Positions 1-6,334 of a stretch of DNA of 6,454 nucleotides are shown here, piece after piece. The position numbers and the translations under genes were made by a program. Each line of letters starts with the position of its first letter. The first letter of the stretch is position 1. The stretch is from NCBI GenBank assembly GCA_036258735.1, contig DATADC010000107.1, positions 1-6,454 of the forward strand. Reading direction: 5' to 3'. Below the pieces are notes generated by a model. It was not told the origin of the DNA and did no database searches. It was given only the letters and a program-made list of their open reading frames with translations. The stretch comes from JAPSGM01 sp036258735 (GTDB taxonomy: Bacteria; Chloroflexota; Limnocylindria; QHBO01).

Positions 1-657
1 GAGGAACTCGTTGGTCGGCGAGAGAGCCGCCACCACCGGCGGCCCTCCGGTGGGACCCAGCCGGGTGAGTGTCCCGGTCGCGTCGTTGACGAACGAAAGC
101 CGAAGTTCCCTCTGGGGTTGGCCGTCGACCTGCAGGTAGCCGACCTGCCCGGTTTCCAGCGCCGTGGTCGGTGCGCTCGGCTTCGGGGTTGGCGTGTCCT
201 CAACCGACGGGTTCGTCGTCGGAGGTGGCGTCAGGCTCGCGGTTTGCGTGGCGGATGCGGATGCGGATGCCGAAGCCTCACCTGTCGCTCCGGTCGGTCC
301 GCGTTGTACGTCGGAGAAGACGACCACCGCCAGGAGCGCTGCCGCAATCGTGGTGAGGGACGCGAACGCCGCCACCAGGGTCCCTGGCCTGCGCCACCAC
401 GGGTCCGCTGGGGCGCGGCGTCCCTCGATCCCAGCCCGAACGCGCGCGCCCAGGTCGCGCGGCGGGGCAACGTGGCGCATGCCGCCGATCAGCCGGCGCT
501 CCTCGCTGAAGGCCTGGAGCGTGGCCCGGCAGCGGTCGCAGCCGAGCAGGTGCGCGTCGACCGCGGCGCGCTCGGCGCCGGTGAGGTCGCCGCTGACGGC
601 TGCGCTAAGCAGCTCCTCCGGATGCTGCCCACGACCGAATCCGCGGTCCTGCGTCAT
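1..657 (-). CDS. Membrane-anchored zinc-finger anti-sigma factor (C-terminus cut by window edge)
   Basis: 219 residues are visible and the frame is still open at base 1, so the C-terminus is missing. The N-terminal cytoplasmic part carries the zinc-binding anti-sigma (ZAS-type) signature H36-x3-C40-x2-C43 in an amphipathic helical context. A single hydrophobic segment (about residues 93-114) follows a basic WWRR stretch, giving an inside-N topology. Next comes a low-complexity Ser/Ala/Thr/Pro linker (about 120-165, including four Ser-Ala pairs), and then the start of a probably extracytoplasmic folded region (from about 167). The family binds and holds an ECF sigma factor at the membrane until a signal releases it. 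The ATG overlaps the stop of the upstream sigma gene as ATGA, a common arrangement for translational coupling, and this strongly supports both the start and the partnership. The sensed signal cannot be told, because the outer domain is truncated and not recognised. Confidence 0.88.
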   Translation of the reverse strand, partial: MTQDRGFGRGQHPEELLSAAVSGDLTGAERAAVDAHLLGCDRCRATLQAFSEERRLIGGMRHVAPPRDLGARVRAGIEGRRAPADPWWRRPGTLVAAFASLTTIAAALLAVVVFSDVQRGPTGATGEASASASASATQTASLTPPPTTNPSVEDTPTPKPSAPTTALETGQVGYLQVDGQPQRELRLSFVNDATGTLTRLGPTGGPPVVAALSPTNEFL

Positions 658-1226
658 CGAACCAAGCCCTCCGCGGCGAGGTGCCGCCGCATCTCACCGC
701 GCGCCCGGCATAGGAGCGTGCGGACCGCGCCGTACGAGAGGCCCATCACCTCGCCGATCTGCTGCGCGCTCATGTCTTCCAGGTCGGACAAGACCAGGCA
801 CTGCCGATGGTTGGGTCGTAGCTGCATGAGCGCCCGTTGGATGCGGTCGTCCAGGGTGGCGTCCATGACCGCCGCCTCCGGTCCGGGCCGAGTGTCGGGA
901 CGATCGTGGTGACCAGGCTCGTTGGGCTCCAGCGGCCGGACCCAGCGGCGCCTGCGCATCTCGTCGATGGCCGTGTTGGTGGCGATCCGGTACAGCCACG
1001 ATTTGGTGGACGTCTGTTCGGTGAGGGTGTCCATCTTGCGATAGGCCTTGATGAAGGTGTCCTGCGTGATGTCGGCCGCCCGATCGGCGTCACCGACCAT
1101 TCGGAGCACGTAGTTGTAGATCGCCGGCGAGAACTCCCCGAAGATCCGATCGAAGTCCGCCTCGCGGGCGCCGGTCACCAGTGGTAACCCCGTGCCGATG
1201 CCATGTCCGAACTCGATCGAATGCAC
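654..1226 (-). CDS. ECF-type RNA polymerase sigma factor (sigma-70 family)
   Basis: 190 residues, the usual size for an ECF sigma factor with only regions 2 and 4. Region 2 spans about residues 24-94. It includes DITQDTFIKAYRK (52-64, core-binding and -10 recognition area) and WLYRIATNTAIDEMRRRR (77-94). A variable linker (95-122) leads to region 4 (about 124-183), with the helix-turn-helix MSAQQIGEVMGLSYGAVRT (152-170) followed by a basic helix that would contact the -35 element. The start is a GTG with a GGAGGT Shine-Dalgarno at 1231-1236, only 4 bases upstream. A shorter GTG start at residue 17 has no such site. The stop overlaps the anti-sigma start (ATGA). The gene lies 63 bases downstream of the GalT-like gene B on the same strand, so it could be read through from that operon. 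Family membership is clear; the regulon is unknown. Confidence 0.93.
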   Translation of the reverse strand: MHSIEFGHGIGTGLPLVTGAREADFDRIFGEFSPAIYNYVLRMVGDADRAADITQDTFIKAYRKMDTLTEQTSTKSWLYRIATNTAIDEMRRRRWVRPLEPNEPGHHDRPDTRPGPEAAVMDATLDDRIQRALMQLRPNHRQCLVLSDLEDMSAQQIGEVMGLSYGAVRTLLCRARGEMRRHLAAEGLVR

Positions 1227-1289
1227 CCGGACCTCCGCTGCGCCCTGTCCCCGACGTTCCTCCCCTGACGCATCGGCGGTCGCAGGCTG

Positions 1290-2276
1290 TTACGCGGACG
1301 TCCGGAGCTTCTCGCGCAGCACCTGCGCGGCGTACTCGGGCGCGGCCGGGTTGACGGCCAGCGCAGTGGCGCGCTCAAGCCCCGCGATGACGCGCAGCCG
1401 GGGGTGCAGCTCCCAGTGCCAGTGGAACGTCTGGTCCAGCCGCTCTCCGGCGGGCGACGTGTGGAGAAACAGGTTGTAGGGCGGGTCCCCGAGCGCATCC
1501 AGGGTCCGGAGCGTCCGTTGCAGCGTTGCCGCCGTGGCGGCGAGGTCGTCCTCGTCCAGCTGCGTGAAGTCGGCGGCATGCGTGCGCGGGACGACCATCA
1601 GCTCGAACGCCGAGCGGCTGGCCGCCGGCGCGAAGACGACGAAGCGCTCCTCGGCCAGGACCAGGCGCTCGCCGGACTCCTCTTCGGTGCGGGCCAGCCC
1701 GCACCACACGCAGGTGCGGTTGCGGATCTGGAACCGCGCGCCGCCCCCGATCTCCTCGGCCAGCCAGTGGGGGACCAGCGGAATGGCGTACAGCTCCAGG
1801 TTCAGGTGCGACGTCCGCGAGCCTGCCTGGCGGCCGTAGCTCTGGACCACCTGGACCGATACGCGCTCGTCCGGCGGCTTCGCCCGGGCGCCGAGCTCGA
1901 GCATCGTGTCGCGCATGGCGCGCAGCAGATTGAAAGCGAGGCGCGGCGGCGCGTCGGCCAGCCGCTCGTGGTGGCCGCCGGGCGCCACGAGGATCTCCCA
2001 CGAGCCGCTCGACGACTCGACCTCCGACATCGCCAGCTGAGCGGCCGACTCCTTCGTGGAGTCGATGCGATGGAAGGCGTCCGGCCGCAATGCAAGCCGG
2101 CGGACGTGCACGGCGTCGGCGGCATCGGCGTCCGGGGTCGGATCGTCGTCGCAGTGGCGGCAGTGGGTGCCCTCCACCGGCTGCGCCTCCACGGCGAAGG
2201 AGGCGTGCTCGAACGTGCGGTCGGTGACGACGGCCGACCACCACGAGGTGACCGGATCGCGTCGCAGCTCGAACAC
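1290..2276 (-). CDS. GalT-like nucleotidyltransferase-fold protein with degenerate active-site HxHxQ (protein B)
   Basis: 328 residues, typical length for the short bacterial/archaeal GalT (galactose-1-phosphate uridylyltransferase) group, which is built of two HIT-like halves. The N-terminus reads FELRRDPVTSWW, like the family's ELRRDPxTGxW. Visible metal-type motifs are CRHC (39-42), HH (102-103), a second CVWC (189-192) and C-terminal HWHWELHPR (285-293), followed by the family-like tail AGLERATALAVNPAAPE. At the active-site position, family members read AGAS-x2-HPHxQ. This protein reads AGSRTSHLNLELYAIP (151-166). The first His (H157, a zinc-ligand position) is kept, the nucleophilic His is Asn159, and the Gln is Glu161. 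UMP transfer through a histidine intermediate is therefore unlikely, although fold and metal sites look intact. The start is a GTG with no strong Shine-Dalgarno and no in-frame upstream start codon. The gene follows protein A by 23 bases. True substrate unknown; it should not simply be named galT. Confidence 0.85.
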   Translation of the reverse strand: MFELRRDPVTSWWSAVVTDRTFEHASFAVEAQPVEGTHCRHCDDDPTPDADAADAVHVRRLALRPDAFHRIDSTKESAAQLAMSEVESSSGSWEILVAPGGHHERLADAPPRLAFNLLRAMRDTMLELGARAKPPDERVSVQVVQSYGRQAGSRTSHLNLELYAIPLVPHWLAEEIGGGARFQIRNRTCVWCGLARTEEESGERLVLAEERFVVFAPAASRSAFELMVVPRTHAADFTQLDEDDLAATAATLQRTLRTLDALGDPPYNLFLHTSPAGERLDQTFHWHWELHPRLRVIAGLERATALAVNPAAPEYAAQVLREKLRTSA

Positions 2277-2299
2277 GGGCGCATCGTAGCGCCCGGCCG

Positions 2300-3403
2300 C
2301 TATGGCGAAGCCGGGGCGGCGCTGAGCTGACCGGCGATCTCGAACGGATCGGCCCCGACCACCGAGGCGGCGAAGAGCTCCATGGCGCCGATGTCGGACG
2401 CGGTGCTGGCCGGGTCGCCACGGTCGACCAGGTGCACCATCGGCGCAACCTCGGTCCAGGCGCCGTGGCTTGCCGCCTCGTCGCCGAGCGGCGCGCGGTG
2501 CAGCGCCAGGTTGAAGGCGCGCATGCCGAGCGCGTCCCGCGCGGCGACGGCAAGGCGGGCGACGGCATCGGCGAAGGAAGGCTGGCGTTCGTCCATTCCG
2601 GGCCGGCCCACGACCAGCAGCTCGCGCTCCTTGATGGGCGTCAGCGACGCCATGGTCGCCACGCCATCCGCCTCCGCCACGACCAGGCCGAGGTCGCGGT
2701 GGCAGGCAACCAGGTCTGCGAAGTAGTCATGGCCGGTGGCGTCGCGATAGCCCTGGGCGTCTCGCCGCAGGCGCTCGACGCGGGCGTAGTGCGGCCCCCG
2801 GCCCACCAGCATCTGGGCGTGCCCGTGGAGCACCGATCCGCCGGCGCGAGGCCCGCAGTTCCAGACCAGCAGGTAGTTGACCGCTGCGGCGTCCGCGGCG
2901 CGCCCGCGCTCGGCCCATTCGCGGCCGACGTGCAGCATCTCGACCACCGCTTCGTGCGTGTAGGCCAGGGGGTCGTGCTCATCGAAGATCATCACGCCGT
3001 GGTGAGAGTCGTACATGGCGGCGTTCGCGCCGGTGACCAGGTGCCGACCGCGGACGCGTCCCCAGGTGTCGGCCGGGGTCTGGTGCTCCGGGTCGCAGAA
3101 CGGATCGCCGCGTGACTGCTCGACCTGCCTGGACCAGGCCTCGCCTCGGCCGTCCTCGACCGGTCGCTTGCCTCGCAGCGGGGAGAGCAGCGAGCCGTCC
3201 AGGCTCCAGCGGTTGGTCACCCGCAGCACCGCCTGCCGCTCCACCGCCTGGACCGACCCGAACTGGCGGCGCAGCCAGGCGTGCATCTCCGCGGGCGGGT
3301 CGGTGCGGCCCTCGGCCACGTCGAGCTGGAAGATGCGGTCGAGTCGCTCCCGAGACTCCGGGCTGAGCTGCGCGATGCGATCCGGAAGCTCGGCGACGCT
3401 CAC
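2300..3403 (-). CDS. HIT/GalT-superfamily protein with intact HGHAQ motif (protein A)
   Basis: 367 residues from the chosen GTG. An N-terminal segment of about 95 residues, including a helical LSPESRERLDRIFQLD stretch, is not recognised. It precedes a GalT/HIT-like core: DPFCDPEHQTP (100-110, resembling the CPxC...TP zinc loop of GalT but with only one Cys), an EHDP stretch (142-145) and NCGPRAGGSVLHGHAQ (182-197). The last matches the superfamily pattern G-x-AG-S-x2-H-x-H-x-Q, with H195 at the nucleophile position. The C-terminal half is HIT-like in pattern but has no HxHxE motif. The plausible chemistry is nucleotidyl transfer or phosphorolysis on a nucleoside-phosphate substrate; the substrate cannot be told. 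The start is uncertain. The frame stays open upstream into the GNAT gene, but the GTG at 3403 lies 28 bases after the GNAT stop and has no clear Shine-Dalgarno. It is probably co-transcribed with the GNAT gene and with protein B. Confidence 0.8.
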   Translation of the reverse strand: MSVAELPDRIAQLSPESRERLDRIFQLDVAEGRTDPPAEMHAWLRRQFGSVQAVERQAVLRVTNRWSLDGSLLSPLRGKRPVEDGRGEAWSRQVEQSRGDPFCDPEHQTPADTWGRVRGRHLVTGANAAMYDSHHGVMIFDEHDPLAYTHEAVVEMLHVGREWAERGRAADAAAVNYLLVWNCGPRAGGSVLHGHAQMLVGRGPHYARVERLRRDAQGYRDATGHDYFADLVACHRDLGLVVAEADGVATMASLTPIKERELLVVGRPGMDERQPSFADAVARLAVAARDALGMRAFNLALHRAPLGDEAASHGAWTEVAPMVHLVDRGDPASTASDIGAMELFAASVVGADPFEIAGQLSAAPASP

Positions 3404-3431
3404 TGAGGGCGCACCGGCCGCGTGGCCTGGG

Positions 3432-4043
3432 TCACGCCTCGCCGAGGCTGATCTGCCAGGAGGTGGGGCGGTTGAGCGCCAGCCACTCGTCGCGCAGCAG
3501 CGACATGACGATGACGTCGCTGTGCCGGCCCTCGCTGAAGTGCGCGTTGCGAAGCGTTCCCTCCACCCGGAAGCCGGCCTTCTCGTAGGAGCGCCGCGCT
3601 CGGGCATTCCCCTCGTACACCTCCAGGCTGATACGCTCCAGCCGCAGCCGTCCGAAGCCGAAGTCGCAGATGGCGCTGAGCGCCTCGGTGCCGTAGCCCT
3701 TGTTCCACTCGGGCTTCTCCCCGATGCTGATCCCGAACTCGGCCCGCCCATCCTCGAGGTTGATGTCACGCAGGTCGGCGGTGCCGATGGGCGTTCCATC
3801 CGCGACCAGGCAGATGACGAAGTGGTAGTGGTCCTTGCCCTGGCCCTCCACCACTCGCTCAAACCACTTCTCTTCCATGGCCTGGCTGAAGGGCGCGCGG
3901 CTGGCGAGGTGCCGGGTGGTATCGGCGTCAGCGAACCAGCGCACGAACAGCGACAGGTCGGAGCGCTCGGCCGGGCGCAGGTAGACCCGCTGCGAGCGGA
4001 TGACGGGGTTGGGGTGGGCGGGGGTCGGCTGGCCGTCCTGCAT
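3432..4043 (-). CDS. GNAT-family N-acetyltransferase, RimJ/RimL type
   Basis: 203 residues from ATG 4043. GNAT enzymes move an acetyl group from acetyl-CoA to an amine, and the RimJ/RimL-like group includes ribosomal-protein N-terminal acetyltransferases as well as many of unknown substrate. The usual opening VIRSQRVYLRPAERSDL is at 14-30. The beta4 to motif A region WNKGYGTEALSAICDFGF (113-130) contains the acetyl-CoA pyrophosphate loop N-x-G-x-G-x-E. The motif B region EVYEGNARARRSYEKAGF (141-158) is the classic N-x2-A-x2-x-Y-x-K-x-GF pattern. The start at 4043 is preferred over an in-frame ATG at 4079 because AGAAGG sits 4 bases upstream of it and the extra 12 residues look unstructured. 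This is the first gene of a minus-strand run, and it diverges from the OsmC gene. The substrate cannot be told from sequence. Confidence 0.9.
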   Translation of the reverse strand: MQDGQPTPAHPNPVIRSQRVYLRPAERSDLSLFVRWFADADTTRHLASRAPFSQAMEEKWFERVVEGQGKDHYHFVICLVADGTPIGTADLRDINLEDGRAEFGISIGEKPEWNKGYGTEALSAICDFGFGRLRLERISLEVYEGNARARRSYEKAGFRVEGTLRNAHFSEGRHSDVIVMSLLRDEWLALNRPTSWQISLGEA

Positions 4044-4100
4044 CGGTCCTTCTAGGCTATCGGTCTCACGCCCGAGCATAGTAGGAGGACCGATTCACCG
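4044..4100. promoter_or_regulatory. Divergent promoter region between GNAT and OsmC genes, with inverted repeat
   Basis: This 57-base region must hold the promoters for both divergent genes. On the minus strand TATGCT (4075-4080) is a fair -10 candidate for the GNAT operon, but no good -35 is visible. On the plus strand only a weak TAGGCT (4053-4058) is seen. An imperfect inverted repeat, ATCGGTCCTTCTA (4042-4054) and TAGGAGGACCGAT (4082-4094), matches at 12 of 13 positions and covers both ribosome-binding sites. ATCGGT/ACCGAT occurs four times, at 4042, 4059, 4089 and 4097. A shared operator is possible but unproven. The OsmC Shine-Dalgarno AGGAGG (4083-4088) is 12 bases from its ATG, longer than usual. 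Confidence 0.45.
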
Positions 4101-4544
4101 ATGGCTGAAGTGCGTACCGCCACCGTCACCTGGAACGGGGACCTGGCCTCCGGCTCGGGCACCGTCTCTGCCGGGACCAGCCAGCTCTTCACCGACCTGC
4201 CCGTGTCGTGGGCATCGCGCACCGGCAGCTGGGACGGCCGCACCTCGCCCGAGGAGCTGCTCGCCGCCGCCCACGCCTCGTGCTTCGCGATGGCGTTCTC
4301 GGCGGACCTGGCGCGGGCGGGCGCGACCCCCGAGCACCTTCACGTCGAGGCGGAGGTCACCTTCGACAAGGTCGAGGACAAGTGGTCTGTGACGAAGTCG
4401 CGGCTGATCGTGATCGGGCATGCGGACGGGATCAGCGCGGAGCAGTTCGACGCCGTCGCCGAGGGCGCCAAGGAGGGTTGCCCGATCTCGCGCGCGTTGC
4501 AGGGGAACGTGGAGCTCAGCGTGGAGGCCACCTTCGAGGAGTAG
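4101..4544 (+). CDS. osmC: OsmC/Ohr-family peroxiredoxin
   Basis: 147 residues, full length for the family. OsmC and Ohr proteins reduce organic hydroperoxides with a pair of reactive cysteines and act in the cytoplasm as homodimers. Both cysteines are present in their usual settings: C61 in AAAHASCFAMAF, and C127 in EGCPISRAL. The conserved Arg and Glu that assist catalysis are likely R40 and E51 or E52 (SRTGSWDGRTSPEELL). The N-terminal RTATVTWNGDLASGSG and the following TSPEELLAAAHASCFAMA favour the OsmC branch over Ohr. The start is the ATG at 4101 with upstream AGGAGG at a long spacing. It is transcribed divergently from the GNAT operon and converges on the PEP carboxykinase gene. The family is often induced by osmotic, peroxide or stationary-phase stress, so control by the nearby sigma factor is conceivable, but no matching promoter was seen. 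Confidence 0.94.
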   Translation: MAEVRTATVTWNGDLASGSGTVSAGTSQLFTDLPVSWASRTGSWDGRTSPEELLAAAHASCFAMAFSADLARAGATPEHLHVEAEVTFDKVEDKWSVTKSRLIVIGHADGISAEQFDAVAEGAKEGCPISRALQGNVELSVEATFEE

Positions 4545-4566
4545 CGGTCCGGCCGGGGCGGATCGC
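4544..4566. terminator. Hairpin between convergent osmC and pckA genes (possible bidirectional terminator)
   Basis: GCGGTCCG (4544-4551) and CGGATCGC (4559-4566) pair over 8 positions with one G-T wobble, around a 7-base GC-rich loop. The hairpin fills the gap between the two stop codons. Being symmetrical, it could act on both transcripts. There is no T tract on either side, so classical intrinsic termination is not certain. Confidence 0.4.
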
Positions 4567-6156
4567 CTAGCGGATGGCCTCGAGGATCTCGGGCGCGAGA
4601 CCCGGGTAGCGCTCAAGGAACTCGACGCGCTCGCGCTTGAGTCGCTCGACGATGCCGCGGTACTCGTCCCCGCGGCCGGTGCGCTCGTAGAGGAGGCGGG
4701 GCTGGAGCTTCTCGGCGTCGTCGACCCCGGGGAGCGAGGTCGCCACCTCGTAGCCGAAGTCCGGGTCCCGCTCCCACTCACCGGTGCCCTCGGCGATGGC
4801 CTCGACGATCGCTCCCGAGTCCTCGATGGCGATCTTCTTGGAGGTCGCATCGCCCTCAGGACCGCCGACGCGCCCCGTGTTGAGCAGGTAAACGTCGAAC
4901 TCGGTGGTGCCCATCAGCTCAAGGAAGCGGTTGGCCTGCTGCTCGTCGCGGTGCGGGTAGAACGGGTTGGTGCCGGGCACGCGGAGGGACTTGCCCTCCT
5001 CGGCCTTACCGCCGGCGGAGGTGCCCTTGGTCTCGCCGAGCATGAAGTACGCGGCCGCCTGCTCCCTGGTCAGCCGCGCCACCGCCGGGATGATGTTGTC
5101 GTTGCGATTGAGGATCAGCAGGTCGTCCACCGGGCCGATCTCGCGCGGGTCGCGCCAGATCCCGAGCGAGGCCATCGGGAAGGTCGCGCGCCCGTTCTTC
5201 GTGTATGAGGTATCGAAGAAGTCGACCGGGCCGCCGTCCTCCTTCTGCGACACGTTCTCAAGGTAGGCGTCGGGTTTGGTGACCGCGCCGTGGATGGCCG
5301 GCTCGTGGGCAGGGTCCAGGCCGAAGGTCTTGGCGAAGCAGCCGTTCTCGGTCCCGACCACGGTGCCGCCCGGGAAGAGGCCGATGAAGTCGTCCTGGAC
5401 CGGCTGCGACCCGTTCTGGCGGGTAAAGGTGGTGGTGGTCTTCCCCGTTCCCGAAAGGCCAATGATCAGCAGCGTCTTCTCGCCCGCATCCGTCGGCACG
5501 ACCTTGCAGCCGGCGTGCATCGCCAGGCCGCCGCGGGCGTAGACCAGCGCGTTCCACATGCGCAGGCCGCCCTTCTTCGACTCACCGAAGTAGTCCGAGT
5601 TCAGGACCCGGCTGACACCCGCCTCAAGGTCTACGGCGATGACCCGGTCATCGGGATAGCCGGGCATCGGCAGGTTCGGCGTGTAGATCATGCACAGCTC
5701 GGGCTCCCAGGCGTTGGCCGAGGCATCGGGCGGGAAGTAGAGCTGCTGCTGCATGCCCGCGATATTGGCGTTGGCCTCCTCGATGTAGAGGCGCAGCCGG
5801 GACCGCTGGGCCGGTTCGTTGCCGATGTAGCCGTCGATCACAATCATGTCCACGCCGGCGATGTACTCGGCCTGGGCCTGCGCGATGCGCTCGCCCTCGG
5901 CGCGCGAGATGGCCTTGCCGGTGGTCTCCGCAGGGTCATCGGTGACCAGGAAGGTGGAACCGGCCGATCGGCTGGTGGCCCTGGTCTGGACGTTGTAGTT
6001 GCCGAAGCTGGTGCGCCTGGCCTGCGGCATGCGGCTGGTCAGCTCCTGGAGCTCCTCCGGCGTGGGGTTGTACCGGACCGATCGGGCTGGCGGCAGCGGG
6101 CGGCCCTGGGGACCCATCGGTGCATCGGTCGCAGGACGCTCCGTGAGCGTGGTCAT
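4567..6156 (-). CDS. pckA: Phosphoenolpyruvate carboxykinase (ATP type), divergent
   Basis: 529 residues, the expected size for ATP-dependent PEPCK, which converts oxaloacetate plus ATP to PEP, CO2 and ADP at the entry to gluconeogenesis. The P-loop GLSGTGKTT is at 233-241. Upstream are the substrate and metal residues KK (194-195) and MHAG with H214. Downstream are a kinase-2 type VQDDF with D255 and D256, the loop ENGCFAKT (270-277, normally EGGCYAKT), the NGRATFP Arg at R323 (substrate-binding Arg of the NTRxxYP motif), ARLTREQ (360-366) and YLLNTG (423-428). Several motifs differ from the textbook family: DDEHGW is DDFIGL, and NTGW is NTGR. The start is the ATG at 6156 with AGGAG 13 bases upstream. 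The frame stays open further upstream to the window edge, but that part has no family-like sequence and overlaps the divergent gene. It converges on osmC. Confidence 0.93.
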   Translation of the reverse strand: MTTLTERPATDAPMGPQGRPLPPARSVRYNPTPEELQELTSRMPQARRTSFGNYNVQTRATSRSAGSTFLVTDDPAETTGKAISRAEGERIAQAQAEYIAGVDMIVIDGYIGNEPAQRSRLRLYIEEANANIAGMQQQLYFPPDASANAWEPELCMIYTPNLPMPGYPDDRVIAVDLEAGVSRVLNSDYFGESKKGGLRMWNALVYARGGLAMHAGCKVVPTDAGEKTLLIIGLSGTGKTTTTFTRQNGSQPVQDDFIGLFPGGTVVGTENGCFAKTFGLDPAHEPAIHGAVTKPDAYLENVSQKEDGGPVDFFDTSYTKNGRATFPMASLGIWRDPREIGPVDDLLILNRNDNIIPAVARLTREQAAAYFMLGETKGTSAGGKAEEGKSLRVPGTNPFYPHRDEQQANRFLELMGTTEFDVYLLNTGRVGGPEGDATSKKIAIEDSGAIVEAIAEGTGEWERDPDFGYEVATSLPGVDDAEKLQPRLLYERTGRGDEYRGIVERLKRERVEFLERYPGLAPEILEAIR

Positions 6157-6334
6157 GGCGGGCAATCGGCTCCTGTGCGGGTTTCGTCGCGGGCGCTCGC
6201 AGGCTCGCCCGGCAGGCGTCGTCTGCAAGCCATCGTAGCAAGGTTCGGACCGATGAAACCTATCGGCCCCGGTCTGCCTCGATATGTACAGCCGCGCCGT
6301 GCTGGACGCGGCCAACAACCAACGAGGATGACCA
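6157..6334. promoter_or_regulatory. Divergent intergenic region upstream of pckA and the secreted-protein gene
   Basis: 178 non-coding bases hold the leaders of both genes. On the minus strand an extended -10-like TGCTACGAT (-10 at 6232-6237) could start pckA transcription and would give a leader of about 70 bases; its -35 match is poor. The leader holds short GC arms (GGGCG 6191-6195 with CGCCC 6206-6210) that may form a weak hairpin. A dyad CCGAT (6250-6254) and ATCGG (6262-6266) lies just upstream of the -10. On the plus strand GAGG (6324-6327) is the ribosome-binding site for the gene at 6335. No known riboswitch was recognised. Confidence 0.35.

Noticed and set aside
118..912. Long plus-strand open frame opposite the sigma/anti-sigma genes
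   Set aside because: It is Arg-rich with no family-like sequence, and lies antisense to two clearly recognisable genes; long shadow frames are common at this GC content.
1227..1260. ECF-style autoregulatory promoter with GGAAC (minus strand, 1256-1260)
   Set aside because: A matching -10 at the usual 16-17 base spacing would fall on the Shine-Dalgarno of the sigma gene, and no typical -10 is present.
2277..2302. Programmed frameshift joining proteins A and B into one polypeptide
   Set aside because: No slippery sequence is seen. A ends with a normal stop and B begins with the family's usual N-terminus, so they look like two separate genes.
1404..2330. 308-codon plus-strand open frame opposite GalT-like gene B
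   Set aside because: Low-complexity composition with no domain, and the opposite strand carries clear GalT-type motifs.
3404..3862. Upstream extension of protein A into the GNAT gene
   Set aside because: It would run through the GNAT coding region in another frame with Arg/Ser-rich sequence; the GTG at 3403, just after the GNAT stop, fits operon spacing.
3015..4055. 346-codon plus-strand open frame opposite protein A and the GNAT gene
   Set aside because: It spans two real genes and their intergenic gap on the other strand and shows no recognisable motif.
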